6,305 nt of DNA, taken from contig JACQPF010000017.1 in NCBI GenBank assembly GCA_016207625.1, positions 1-6,305 on the forward strand. The letters are read 5' to 3'. The stretch comes from Elusimicrobiota bacterium (GTDB lineage Bacteria > Elusimicrobiota > Elusimicrobia > FEN-1173). A program made the translations under genes and the position numbers. Of the stretch, positions 1-6,305 are shown piece by piece. How positions within the stretch are numbered: position 1 is the first letter of the stretch; each line of letters begins with the position of its first letter. The notes below the pieces were generated by a model that was not told the DNA's origin, ran no database searches, and worked only from the letters and a program-made list of their open reading frames with translations.

Positions 1-8
1 CTTTATAT

Positions 9-1271
9 ATGGACGATAAAAATAAAGTTAACTATTATCGTTGGTTGTCGGGCGAGTTGCGCAGGAAATTGAAAAGACCCTATGTGCACATCCTATTCGG
101 GGCGCGGCAAACGGGCAAATCCACGCTCATCAAATCTCTCCTTCCAAAGAATACCCTCCATTTCAATTTGGCGGATCCGGGCGAACGCACCCGCCTCTTG
201 GCCGACCCAGGGCAGTTCATGGCCGCCTGCCGGTCTTTGCCGGAGGGTGGCGGCCCCGCGACCGTATTCGTTGATGAAGCCCAAACCGTCCCCTCTGTGT
301 TCGACGCCGTCCAAGCTCTTTTTGATGAGAACCCGTCCCGCTGGCGGTTCGTGTTGTGCGGCAGTTCAGCCCGCAAATTGCGGCGGATCGGCGCCAACCT
401 CCTTCCGGGGCGCTCTTTCCTTCACCATCTTTATCCGCTGACGTTGTCGGAGCATCCCGCCCGAGAGGGGCAAGGCGCCACCTCACATGTTTTTTCCCTT
501 GCGTGGGCCAGCGCATTGGAGGAACGACGGCTCTTTCCGCCCGATGACCTTTTGACGCGCCTGGCCTTCGGGGAACTTCCAGGCATTGTCTCCGCCGACC
601 CACAGGACCGTGCCGACCTCTTGAAAGCCTACGCCGACATCTATCTGGAAGAAGAAATCCGCCGGGAAGCCCTGGTAAAGGATTGGGGCGCTTTCGTACG
701 CTTTTTGCGGTTGGCCGCGGCGGAATCCGGGCAGATCACCAACTTCGCCGCCATTTCACGGGAGGCGGGACTTTCTATTCCCACCGTCAAATCCCACTAC
801 GAACTGTTAGAAGATATGTTCGTCGGTCTGCGCGTGCCATCCTTCTCTAAAAGCCCTCGAAAAAATATCCTATCTACCCCCAAATTTTTATTCTTTGACC
901 TGGGGGTGCGCCATGCGGCCGCCGGTTTAGCTCCCTCAAAAGACATCGTCCGGGCGGATCCGGGCCGATACTTTGAACAATGGGTGGGGTTGGAACTTTG
1001 GAAACGTCTTCACTATTCAAGAGAAGGTTCTCTTTATTACCAACGAACAAAAGACGGCGCCGAAATCGATTTCATCGTTGAGCATCGAAACCGCGTCATC
1101 CCCATTGAAGTGAAATGGACGGAACACCCCACGTTACGCGATGCGCGCCATTTGCTTCCATTCCTGAAAGAGAACGCAAAAAATGCGCCGCAGGGATTTG
1201 TTGTTTGCCGATATCCCCGCCCCCTCAAACTGGCCGGCAATGTCACTGCCATTCCATGGTTCGCCCTATGA
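9..1271 (+). CDS. AAA_14/DUF4143-family ATPase with C-terminal PD-(D/E)xK-like domain
   Basis: This 420-residue protein is a cytoplasmic P-loop ATPase of the AAA_14 plus DUF4143 architecture, a common bacterial and archaeal family of unsettled function. Seen in the sequence: Walker A GARQTGKST at residues 31-39, Walker B TVFVDEAQ with Asp89-Glu90, a sensor-1-like GSSARKL at 118-124, and the family's PLTLSE segment at 143-148. The stretch from Ile243 (ITNFAAISREAGLS) resembles the winged-helix region of the family, followed by the FFDLGV signature at 295-300. The C-terminus has EIDFIVE (Asp354) and IEVKW (Glu367, Lys369), which fits a PD-(D/E)xK nuclease-type core. Its length is normal for the family and no domain is missing. 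The frame is open upstream to the window edge, so an earlier start cannot be excluded, but Met at 9 gives the usual short lead before Walker A. It ends in TGA 27 bases before the kinase gene. Parts are AT-rich compared with the downstream genes, hinting at separate acquisition. Family assignment is firm; cellular role is unknown. Confidence 0.92.
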   Translation: MDDKNKVNYYRWLSGELRRKLKRPYVHILFGARQTGKSTLIKSLLPKNTLHFNLADPGERTRLLADPGQFMAACRSLPEGGGPATVFVDEAQTVPSVFDAVQALFDENPSRWRFVLCGSSARKLRRIGANLLPGRSFLHHLYPLTLSEHPAREGQGATSHVFSLAWASALEERRLFPPDDLLTRLAFGELPGIVSADPQDRADLLKAYADIYLEEEIRREALVKDWGAFVRFLRLAAAESGQITNFAAISREAGLSIPTVKSHYELLEDMFVGLRVPSFSKSPRKNILSTPKFLFFDLGVRHAAAGLAPSKDIVRADPGRYFEQWVGLELWKRLHYSREGSLYYQRTKDGAEIDFIVEHRNRVIPIEVKWTEHPTLRDARHLLPFLKENAKNAPQGFVVCRYPRPLKLAGNVTAIPWFAL

Positions 1272-1298
1272 AACGCGCCCAAAAAGAACAAAGCCTAT
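1272..1298 (+). other. Short ATPase-kinase junction, no clear ribosome binding site
   Basis: These 27 bases separate the ATPase stop (TGA at 1269-1271) from the kinase ATG at 1299. The spacer is A-rich (AAAAAGAACAAAG) but has no GGAGG-like motif at the right distance. The kinase frame is the same frame as the ATPase and has no other start codon between TGA and 1299, so the ATG at 1299 is the only ATG start that keeps the whole TM1. No hairpin or T-run suggests a terminator here, so read-through transcription from the ATPase gene is plausible. Confidence 0.6.
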
Positions 1299-2984
1299 AT
1301 GCGCCTCTTCCCTAAGTTCCTTGTTGTTTTCCTGCTGGTGGCGCTGGTGCCTTTGGCGTTTGTGGGGTGGCGGCTTATTCGTGAGACCGAAAGCACCCTG
1401 CGCGGCATGAGTTATGCTCTTCACAAAGACATGGCGGACGGCGCCGCCCTCAGGCTCCACAACAGGCGGGAATCGATTCATAATGTTTTCCTCTACGCTT
1501 CTCAAAACCCGGAATTCCTCTCCTCGAACCGCAAGGACCGCCGCGCCGCGCTAGAGACGTTGTCCAACGTCGACCCGGCCATTGAATCGGTGTTCCTTTT
1601 CGATGCCGTCGGGCGGCCGATCGATTCTATTCAGAAATCAACTTTTGCGACGAGCGCGGGCATCGCCGATTGGGCGCCCGTGCGAAAACAACTTCTCCAA
1701 AACGGGTCTTATTGGGGCCCGCCGGAGCGCGCTTCCGACGGCGGAACACGCATCGTTTTTGCCGCGCCCATCGAATCGAGGCCGGGGTGGATGTCCGGGG
1801 TTCTCGCGGCGCGGATCGATTCGCACGCCTTTGGACGCGTTCTGAGCGACTCCGTTCCAGAGGAAGGCAGTTTCCTTTACGTCCTCGATTCCCAGGGACG
1901 GCTGGTCACGCATTCGTCCGGGGAGGACGTCGCCTTGCCGGCCCAGCCCGATCCGCGCCTGCTCTCCGAGGCCTGGCAGGGCGGTGAGCGGCCGGGCCTC
2001 CTTGGGAACAATGCGCTCATCGCCAAGGCGTTCCTCCCCGGCGTAAATTGGACGGTGTTCCTGGAGCGGCCCACGTCCCTGGCCTTTCGCGGCCTCATTC
2101 AGGCGAGGAACCGGCTTTTGATTTCTCTTCTGTTGGCGGGCGCGGCCGCCGCCCTCTTCTGTTTTGCGACAACGCGTTACCTCGTGCAGCCCCTCAAGGA
2201 ACTGCGGCAAGCGGTGCAAAAAATGAAATCGGGCGATTTCCGCCGCCACATCACACGGCGCTCCCGGGACGAGTTGGGAGACTTGGCGGATGAAATCCGC
2301 CAAGCGCAGATCGACCTGGAGAAAAAAACCCGGGACGCCGTGCTCGGTAAAATGGCCAGGCTCATCGGCCACGACCTGCGGATCCCCCTGCAAACCGTCA
2401 AGAACTCACTGGACGGGCTCCGCTCGCACGTGAAAGGCCTGGACGAACGGGGCGAGAGATACTTCCGGCTCATCCTGTCCGCCGCCGACGACGCGGAGGA
2501 ATTCATCGAAAAAATCCTCACGGTGGGCCGCGAGGACGCGCTCATCCTCAAACCCGCTTCCTTGAATGAAGTTGCGGAATCCGTCCTGAACGCTATGAAG
2601 TTCCGCGACGGCGTGAAAGTGGAATTCCGTCCCGCGCCGGATTTGCCCCGCGCCCAGTTGGACGGGAAGGCCGCGCAAAGGGCCCTCGCCAACGTTCTCA
2701 AAAACGCCCATGAGGCGGTGGTCGACGACTCCGGCGGGAAAATAGCGATCCTGACCCGGCCGGAGGAGGGCGGGGTTTCCATCGCCGTTTCCGATAACGG
2801 TCCGGGAATTCCCGAAGAGAAACGGCGGAGGCTCTTTGAAGAGTTCTCCACGAAACGGGGCGGATCGGGCCTGGGGCTTTTGATCGTCAAGAAAGTCATG
2901 GACCAGCATAAAGGCCATGTGCGGATTGAAAGTGCGCCTCACCACGGGACAACCGTCGTTTTATTCTTCCCCATCCGGCCGTAA
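1299..2984 (+). CDS. Membrane-bound sensor histidine kinase (dCache-like sensor, HAMP, HATPase)
   Basis: This 561-residue transmembrane sensor kinase autophosphorylates on a histidine and would pass the phosphate to a response regulator. Domains in order: TM1 at about residues 6-24; a periplasmic region of about 240 residues with a double-Cache look, including SVFLFD in the distal part, GSYWGPP at 136-142 and a proximal VLDSQGRLVTH at 195-205; TM2 at about 273-292; a HAMP linker at about 293-345 with Pro298 and DELGDL at 324-329; the H-box GHDLRIPLQ with phospho-acceptor His358; the N-box with Asn465 and Asn469; the G1 box DNGPGIP at 499-505; and the G2 box GGSGLGL at 521-527. All catalytic motifs are intact. 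The FSTK sequence just before the G2 box resembles NtrB/DctB-like kinases, so an NtrC-type partner is possible (inference). There is no receiver domain in the protein and no regulator gene in the window. The ligand is unknown; I do not see the amino-acid-binding Cache motif. The pump gene begins 43 bases downstream, so the kinase probably controls or is co-expressed with it. Confidence 0.95.
   Translation: MRLFPKFLVVFLLVALVPLAFVGWRLIRETESTLRGMSYALHKDMADGAALRLHNRRESIHNVFLYASQNPEFLSSNRKDRRAALETLSNVDPAIESVFLFDAVGRPIDSIQKSTFATSAGIADWAPVRKQLLQNGSYWGPPERASDGGTRIVFAAPIESRPGWMSGVLAARIDSHAFGRVLSDSVPEEGSFLYVLDSQGRLVTHSSGEDVALPAQPDPRLLSEAWQGGERPGLLGNNALIAKAFLPGVNWTVFLERPTSLAFRGLIQARNRLLISLLLAGAAAALFCFATTRYLVQPLKELRQAVQKMKSGDFRRHITRRSRDELGDLADEIRQAQIDLEKKTRDAVLGKMARLIGHDLRIPLQTVKNSLDGLRSHVKGLDERGERYFRLILSAADDAEEFIEKILTVGREDALILKPASLNEVAESVLNAMKFRDGVKVEFRPAPDLPRAQLDGKAAQRALANVLKNAHEAVVDDSGGKIAILTRPEEGGVSIAVSDNGPGIPEEKRRRLFEEFSTKRGGSGLGLLIVKKVMDQHKGHVRIESAPHHGTTVVLFFPIRP
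2282..2304. repeat. Perfect inverted repeat inside the kinase gene
   Basis: CTTGGCGGAT (2282-2291) is exactly complementary in reverse to ATCCGCCAAG (2295-2304), leaving a GAA loop: a 10-base-pair stem with no mismatch. It lies in the HAMP-coding part (residues around 328-336, DLADEIRQA). No T-run follows on either strand, so it is not an intrinsic terminator. It may simply follow from codon choice in a conserved protein motif. Confidence 0.7.
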
Positions 2985-3027
2985 ACAAGTAAAATGCCAC
3001 TCACACTATCAATAAAACGCACCAACG
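2985..3027 (+). other. Kinase-pump intergenic spacer
   Basis: This 43-base spacer lies between the kinase stop (TAA at 2982-2984) and the first candidate pump start at 3028. It is AT-richer than its flanks. I see no hairpin followed by a T-run, no convincing sigma70 -35/-10 pair and no Shine-Dalgarno motif before 3028. An in-frame TAA at 3013-3015 rules out any earlier start for the pump. The lack of a terminator and the short distance support co-transcription of kinase and pump. Confidence 0.6.
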
Positions 3028-6000
3028 ATGCCTGAAAAAAGCCTTTTCCCCATTATTCTCTTCAGCGCCTTCATCCTCCTCACGGCCAGATGGATGCCCC
3101 GCAGGGCCCTGCGCCGCCCGGCCCTGATCGGCGTGCTCACCGTGGGCCTCATCGTCTGGGGCCTCCTCAGCTTGAAATCCCTGCCCGTGGAGCTCATGCC
3201 CAACATCGCCTCCGAAACGGTGGCCGTCACCGTGAACGTGCGCGGCGGCATGCCGCCCCACGACGTGGAGACCCTGATCATCCGCCCCATGGAGGAAGCC
3301 CTCGGGGACATCGGCTCCCTCAACAACTTGTTCTCCAGCGCCAAGAAAGACCGCGGTGTGGTGACCCTTTTCTTCAAGCCCGGAGTGGATATGAAGGTGA
3401 TCACCTCCGAGGTGCACGAGCGCATGGAACGGGCCATCCCCAAGCTCCCGCCCGAAATCGAAAAACCCGTCATCGCCCATTTCGAGGAATCGGACTCCCC
3501 CGTCTACATCGGCGCCATCACCAGCCCGCGGTTTTCTCCCGAGGAGATCCGCAAAATCGTGGACGAGCGCATTAAAGACAAGCTCCTCCGCGTCCCGGGC
3601 GTGGCCAACGTGGAGGTGGGCGGAGGCCGCGAAAGGAAAATATTGATCGAGGTGGACCGCGACCGCCTGAGGGCCTATGGGCTCTCAATCCAGCGGGTCG
3701 TTTCGCTCCTGGGGCGGCGGAACGTGGCCGTTCAAGTGGGAAGCGTTGAGGGGAGCCAGCGGGTTTCCCCCATCCAGCTTGTGGGCTCGTTCAAGAACGT
3801 GTCGGACATGAAAAAAGTAATGGTCTCCAGGGACTCCTCCGGCGGCATGATCCTCCTCGAAAACATCGCCGCCGTCAAGGACTCTTATATGGAGTCGGAG
3901 AGCCTCTCACGGCTCAATAGCCAGTCCGCCGTTTCATTCTACGTCCAAAAAGAAACCACCGGGAACACTCTGCAGGTCGTTCGCGGTCTGGAGCAGGCGC
4001 TGGACGAATCCTGGCGGGACCTGCCCGCCTCCATACGGAAATCCCTGGAGCGGGTCACCGTGTCCGACCAGGCCGTCAGCATCCGCTCGGCCATCGCTTC
4101 GGTGCGGATGTCCCTGGTGACCGGGGTGCTTTTGATCGTCCTCGTTCTTTGCCTGTTTCAAAGCGCCCTCCCGCGCACCCGCCGGCTGGCCGGAGCCACC
4201 CTGGGGGTCCTGCTTTTCTTTTTATCCGTCAGTGCCATGTTCCAAATCAGCCAGGCGAGCGTGGAAATCCCCCTCATCCTCGTATTGGGGGCTTTCGTTT
4301 TCCTCGCCGTTTTCAATCCGGACCTGCGGCCCTCTTTCATCGTCGGCGGCAGCATCCCGCTGTCGGCGCTGTTTTGCTTCCTCCTGTTTCAGGCTTCGGG
4401 CATCACGTTGAACGTGATGAGCCTCTTCGGCCTGGCCCTGGGCATCGGCATGCTTGTGGACAACGCCACCGTGGTGTATGAAAACATCATGAGCCGCTTC
4501 AAGGAGCATCCCGAGCTCCCCCGCATGGAAACCGCCCTCAAGGCCACGGAAGAAATGGTCATCCCCCTCATCGGCGCCACGGTCACAAACGCCGTTGTGT
4601 TCGTGCCCTTCATGTTCCTTTCCAAAGACATTCAGCGCCTCTATATGGACGTCGCGGCGGCGGTGGGCGCTTCCCTCTTCGCTTCCATGGGCGTCTCACT
4701 CACGGTGGTGCCCCTCCTCACGGCATTCGTGGCCTTGGGGAATCCCTCAAGCTCCTTTGGCTTCTCAATCAAACTGAATGGAAAATGGAGCCGTGCCGCG
4801 GCGGCACTCCAGTCCGGGCAACGGTTGTCCAATACGATTTGGGATTTCCTGACCCGCCTTTTGAATTCGTTTTACCGGCGGATCCCGTCAATGATGTCGT
4901 CCGCCCAATCGAAACCATTTTTTCAGAAGAGTTGCGCCTTCGTCTGCAACAAGCACTTCGCCCGCGAAGCCGCCTGGATCGTCGCCGTGCTGTTCGCCGG
5001 GCTCTGGCTCACGGGTTTCAAAGGAAGCTCAAAATCCATTTTCATCGGCATCACCTCGGCCACGATTTTTGCCGGGTTCCTTAGATTCCGCGGCTACGCC
5101 GGCGTATGGGAAACGCTCCTCCGGAAACGTTTTACGATCCTGGCGGCGGCTGGAGCGCTCACCCTGGCTTCTCTCATTATCCTCGCCTGGGGCATGGAAA
5201 GGGACTTTCAGACCTCGGGCGAGCTGGACGAGTTCGTTATTTTCGTCGAGCTTTCCAGCGGGGCCAAGCTGTCCGTCTCGGACGACGTCGTCAAGGAAAT
5301 CGAAAAGGCGATCGGGCGGATCCCCGAAGCGGCGTCCAGCATCAAGACCCTCGTTTCACGGGTTGAGGGATGGTCTTCCAAACTTTACGTGACGTTGAAG
5401 CCCCGGGCGGAACGTAAGCTTTCCACGCAAGAAGTCGTCAACTTGCTTCGCCAAAAGCTTGAAAACGTCGGCCGCGATAAAGACGAAAACGCCTTCATCC
5501 ATTTCTCCAGCCCCCAATCCGGCCAGGAAGTCACCGTGCAAATCACGGGACCGGATTATTCCGTCCTGGAGCGGCTCGCCCAGCAGGTCACCGCCGGCCT
5601 TGAAAAGGTCAAGGGCCTTGAGGACGTGAAAATGCGATACCGCCCCGGCCGGCCCGAGGTGCAGGTGGTGGTGGATCCCGACAAAGTCAGCCGCTATGAC
5701 CTGTCCGTGGAAGACGTGGCCGAAACCGCCCACGCCCTCATGCGGGGCCTTCGCGCCACCACATTCCGCACCCAGGGAAACCAGGTGGAAACCATCGTCC
5801 GCCTGCGGCTGGAAGACCGGGAAACCCTGGCCTCGCTCGTCGACCTGCCCATCTTCGTGCAAGGCCAACAGCTCCGCCTGGGGAACGTGGCAAGGATCGA
5901 AATGGGCAAGATGCCCAACGAGATCTACCGGGAAAACAAGCAAAGGCTCATCCAAATCACCGCCAACCGGGCCAAAATCTCCCTGGGCCGGGCCGCCGAA

Positions 6001-6305
6001 GAGATCCAAAAGAGCCTTCAGCAGATCCGTCTGCCCTTGGAATATGTGGCTTCCATAGAGGGCGACTTCGAGGAAATGTCGCGGAGCCTCCGGCAAATGC
6101 TCTGGGGCGTGCTGGTGATGGTCCTCATCGTGTATTTGGTTCTCGTCCTCCTCTTCGAGTCCCTCCTTCAGCCGTTCATCATCATGGCCACGGTGCCGCT
6201 TTGTTTAATCGGGGCCGTTTGGGGTCTGGTGCTCCTTAAGATTCCCGTCACCACCGGCGTCATGGTGGGGCTTATGATGTTGGGCGGCATCGTGGTGAAC
6301 AACGC
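3028..6305 (+). CDS. RND-family efflux permease with extra membrane helices, 3' end outside window
   Basis: This is the inner-membrane pump subunit of a proton-driven RND exporter (AcrB/HAE type); 1092 codons are visible and the frame runs off the window. Standard parts: TM1 at about residues 32-50 followed by LPVELMPNI; a first porter domain to about 350, including VPGVANVEVGGG and QKETTGNTLQVV; TM2 at 357-377; TM3 at 436-456; TM4 with VDNA (Asp478, Asn479); TM5 and TM6 up to about 570; TM7 at 701-722; ELDEFVIFVEL at 732-742 and the second porter domain to about 1020; TM8 with FESLLQPF; TM9; and TM10 with GGIVVNNA, where the window ends. Additions: a hydrophobic stretch at 6-20, a hairpin at about 387-431 and another at about 645-690. 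I chose ATG 3028 because an in-frame stop lies just upstream. ATG 3094 (residue 23) would give a canonical N-terminus and remains an alternative. No frameshift or internal stop is seen. The substrate is unknown. Membrane-fusion and outer-membrane partners are not in the window. The gene does not look like a CusA-type metal pump, but this is a weak judgement. Confidence 0.95.
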   Translation, partial: MPEKSLFPIILFSAFILLTARWMPRRALRRPALIGVLTVGLIVWGLLSLKSLPVELMPNIASETVAVTVNVRGGMPPHDVETLIIRPMEEALGDIGSLNNLFSSAKKDRGVVTLFFKPGVDMKVITSEVHERMERAIPKLPPEIEKPVIAHFEESDSPVYIGAITSPRFSPEEIRKIVDERIKDKLLRVPGVANVEVGGGRERKILIEVDRDRLRAYGLSIQRVVSLLGRRNVAVQVGSVEGSQRVSPIQLVGSFKNVSDMKKVMVSRDSSGGMILLENIAAVKDSYMESESLSRLNSQSAVSFYVQKETTGNTLQVVRGLEQALDESWRDLPASIRKSLERVTVSDQAVSIRSAIASVRMSLVTGVLLIVLVLCLFQSALPRTRRLAGATLGVLLFFLSVSAMFQISQASVEIPLILVLGAFVFLAVFNPDLRPSFIVGGSIPLSALFCFLLFQASGITLNVMSLFGLALGIGMLVDNATVVYENIMSRFKEHPELPRMETALKATEEMVIPLIGATVTNAVVFVPFMFLSKDIQRLYMDVAAAVGASLFASMGVSLTVVPLLTAFVALGNPSSSFGFSIKLNGKWSRAAAALQSGQRLSNTIWDFLTRLLNSFYRRIPSMMSSAQSKPFFQKSCAFVCNKHFAREAAWIVAVLFAGLWLTGFKGSSKSIFIGITSATIFAGFLRFRGYAGVWETLLRKRFTILAAAGALTLASLIILAWGMERDFQTSGELDEFVIFVELSSGAKLSVSDDVVKEIEKAIGRIPEAASSIKTLVSRVEGWSSKLYVTLKPRAERKLSTQEVVNLLRQKLENVGRDKDENAFIHFSSPQSGQEVTVQITGPDYSVLERLAQQVTAGLEKVKGLEDVKMRYRPGRPEVQVVVDPDKVSRYDLSVEDVAETAHALMRGLRATTFRTQGNQVETIVRLRLEDRETLASLVDLPIFVQGQQLRLGNVARIEMGKMPNEIYRENKQRLIQITANRAKISLGRAAEEIQKSLQQIRLPLEYVASIEGDFEEMSRSLRQMLWGVLVMVLIVYLVLVLLFESLLQPFIIMATVPLCLIGAVWGLVLLKIPVTTGVMVGLMMLGGIVVNN

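Noticed and set aside
1..8. TATAT just before the ATPase start, resembling a -10 promoter element.
   Set aside because: Only eight bases are visible upstream, no -35 element can be assessed, and it abuts the start codon.
170..966. A 13-base direct repeat (GGCGGATCCGGGC) at 170-182 and 954-966.
   Set aside because: Both copies encode ADPG within the ATPase, and two short copies far apart are not evidence of a mobile element or attachment site.
1269..1301. ATPase and kinase lie in the same frame separated only by one TGA, so TGA recoding would fuse them.
   Set aside because: Both proteins are complete with their own typical ends; the kinase starts with a normal Met-led TM1. No other in-frame TGA is present in any of the three genes, so there is no sign of a recoded TGA.
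1268..1315. ATGA overlap: a 15-codon reading frame starting inside the ATPase stop and ending just inside the kinase gene.
   Set aside because: It resembles a coupling leader peptide, but it is out of frame with the kinase, has no ribosome binding site, and its length and composition are easily explained by chance.
1638..2393. Long open frame on the minus strand opposite the kinase gene (251 codons).
   Set aside because: The sense strand has every kinase motif intact; the antisense translation shows no recognisable domain and is expected from GC-rich codon structure.
4785..5366. Plus-strand open frames in other phases over the pump linker, which could suggest a frameshift.
   Set aside because: The main frame reads through without a stop and gives sensible membrane helices with basic cytoplasmic flanks, while the alternative frames are rich in Arg and Pro and match nothing.
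5356..6096. Long open frame on the minus strand opposite the second porter domain (246 codons).
   Set aside because: It mirrors the pump codons, shows no domain of its own, and the sense protein is clearly an RND permease.

Overview
The window comes from a Gram-negative-type bacterium: it holds an RND-family inner-membrane exporter and a membrane-anchored sensor kinase with a periplasmic sensing domain. The pump and kinase genes are GC-rich (for example 43 of 60 bases at 3241-3300). I cannot name the phylum. There is no rRNA, and all protein matches are to very widespread families. Neither start codon with enough upstream sequence to judge has a recognisable Shine-Dalgarno motif.

The layout is three genes on the + strand, tightly packed, and almost all of the window is coding. 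(1) 9-1271 encodes an AAA_14/DUF4143-type ATPase with a C-terminal PD-(D/E)xK-like nuclease fold. (2) After 27 bases, 1299-2984 encodes a 561-residue histidine kinase: TM, double-Cache-like periplasmic sensor, TM, HAMP, H-box with His358, and a HATPase domain. (3) After 43 bases, 3028 to the window end encodes an RND efflux permease. It is open at the right edge, with 1092 codons visible, and is cut in TM10.

Kinase and pump look like one transcription unit, so the simplest reading is a signal sensor and the exporter it controls. No response regulator, membrane-fusion protein or outer-membrane channel is in the window; they would have to lie outside it. The ATPase gene belongs to a family that often sits in unrelated contexts. 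It is patchily AT-richer (22 of 60 GC at 841-900) and may be a passenger.

The most unusual object is the RND permease. It aligns well by eye to the standard HAE-type RND architecture but carries extra membrane segments: a hydrophobic segment before TM1, a two-helix hairpin between TM2 and TM3, and a second hairpin in the long cytoplasmic linker before TM7. These additions keep the expected topology and push the protein towards about 1,200 residues instead of the usual 1,030-1,050. Two residues matching AcrB Asp408 and Lys940 are both Asn. No stretch longer than 300 bases lacks a gene, and I see no tRNA, CRISPR, insertion sequence or clear terminator.
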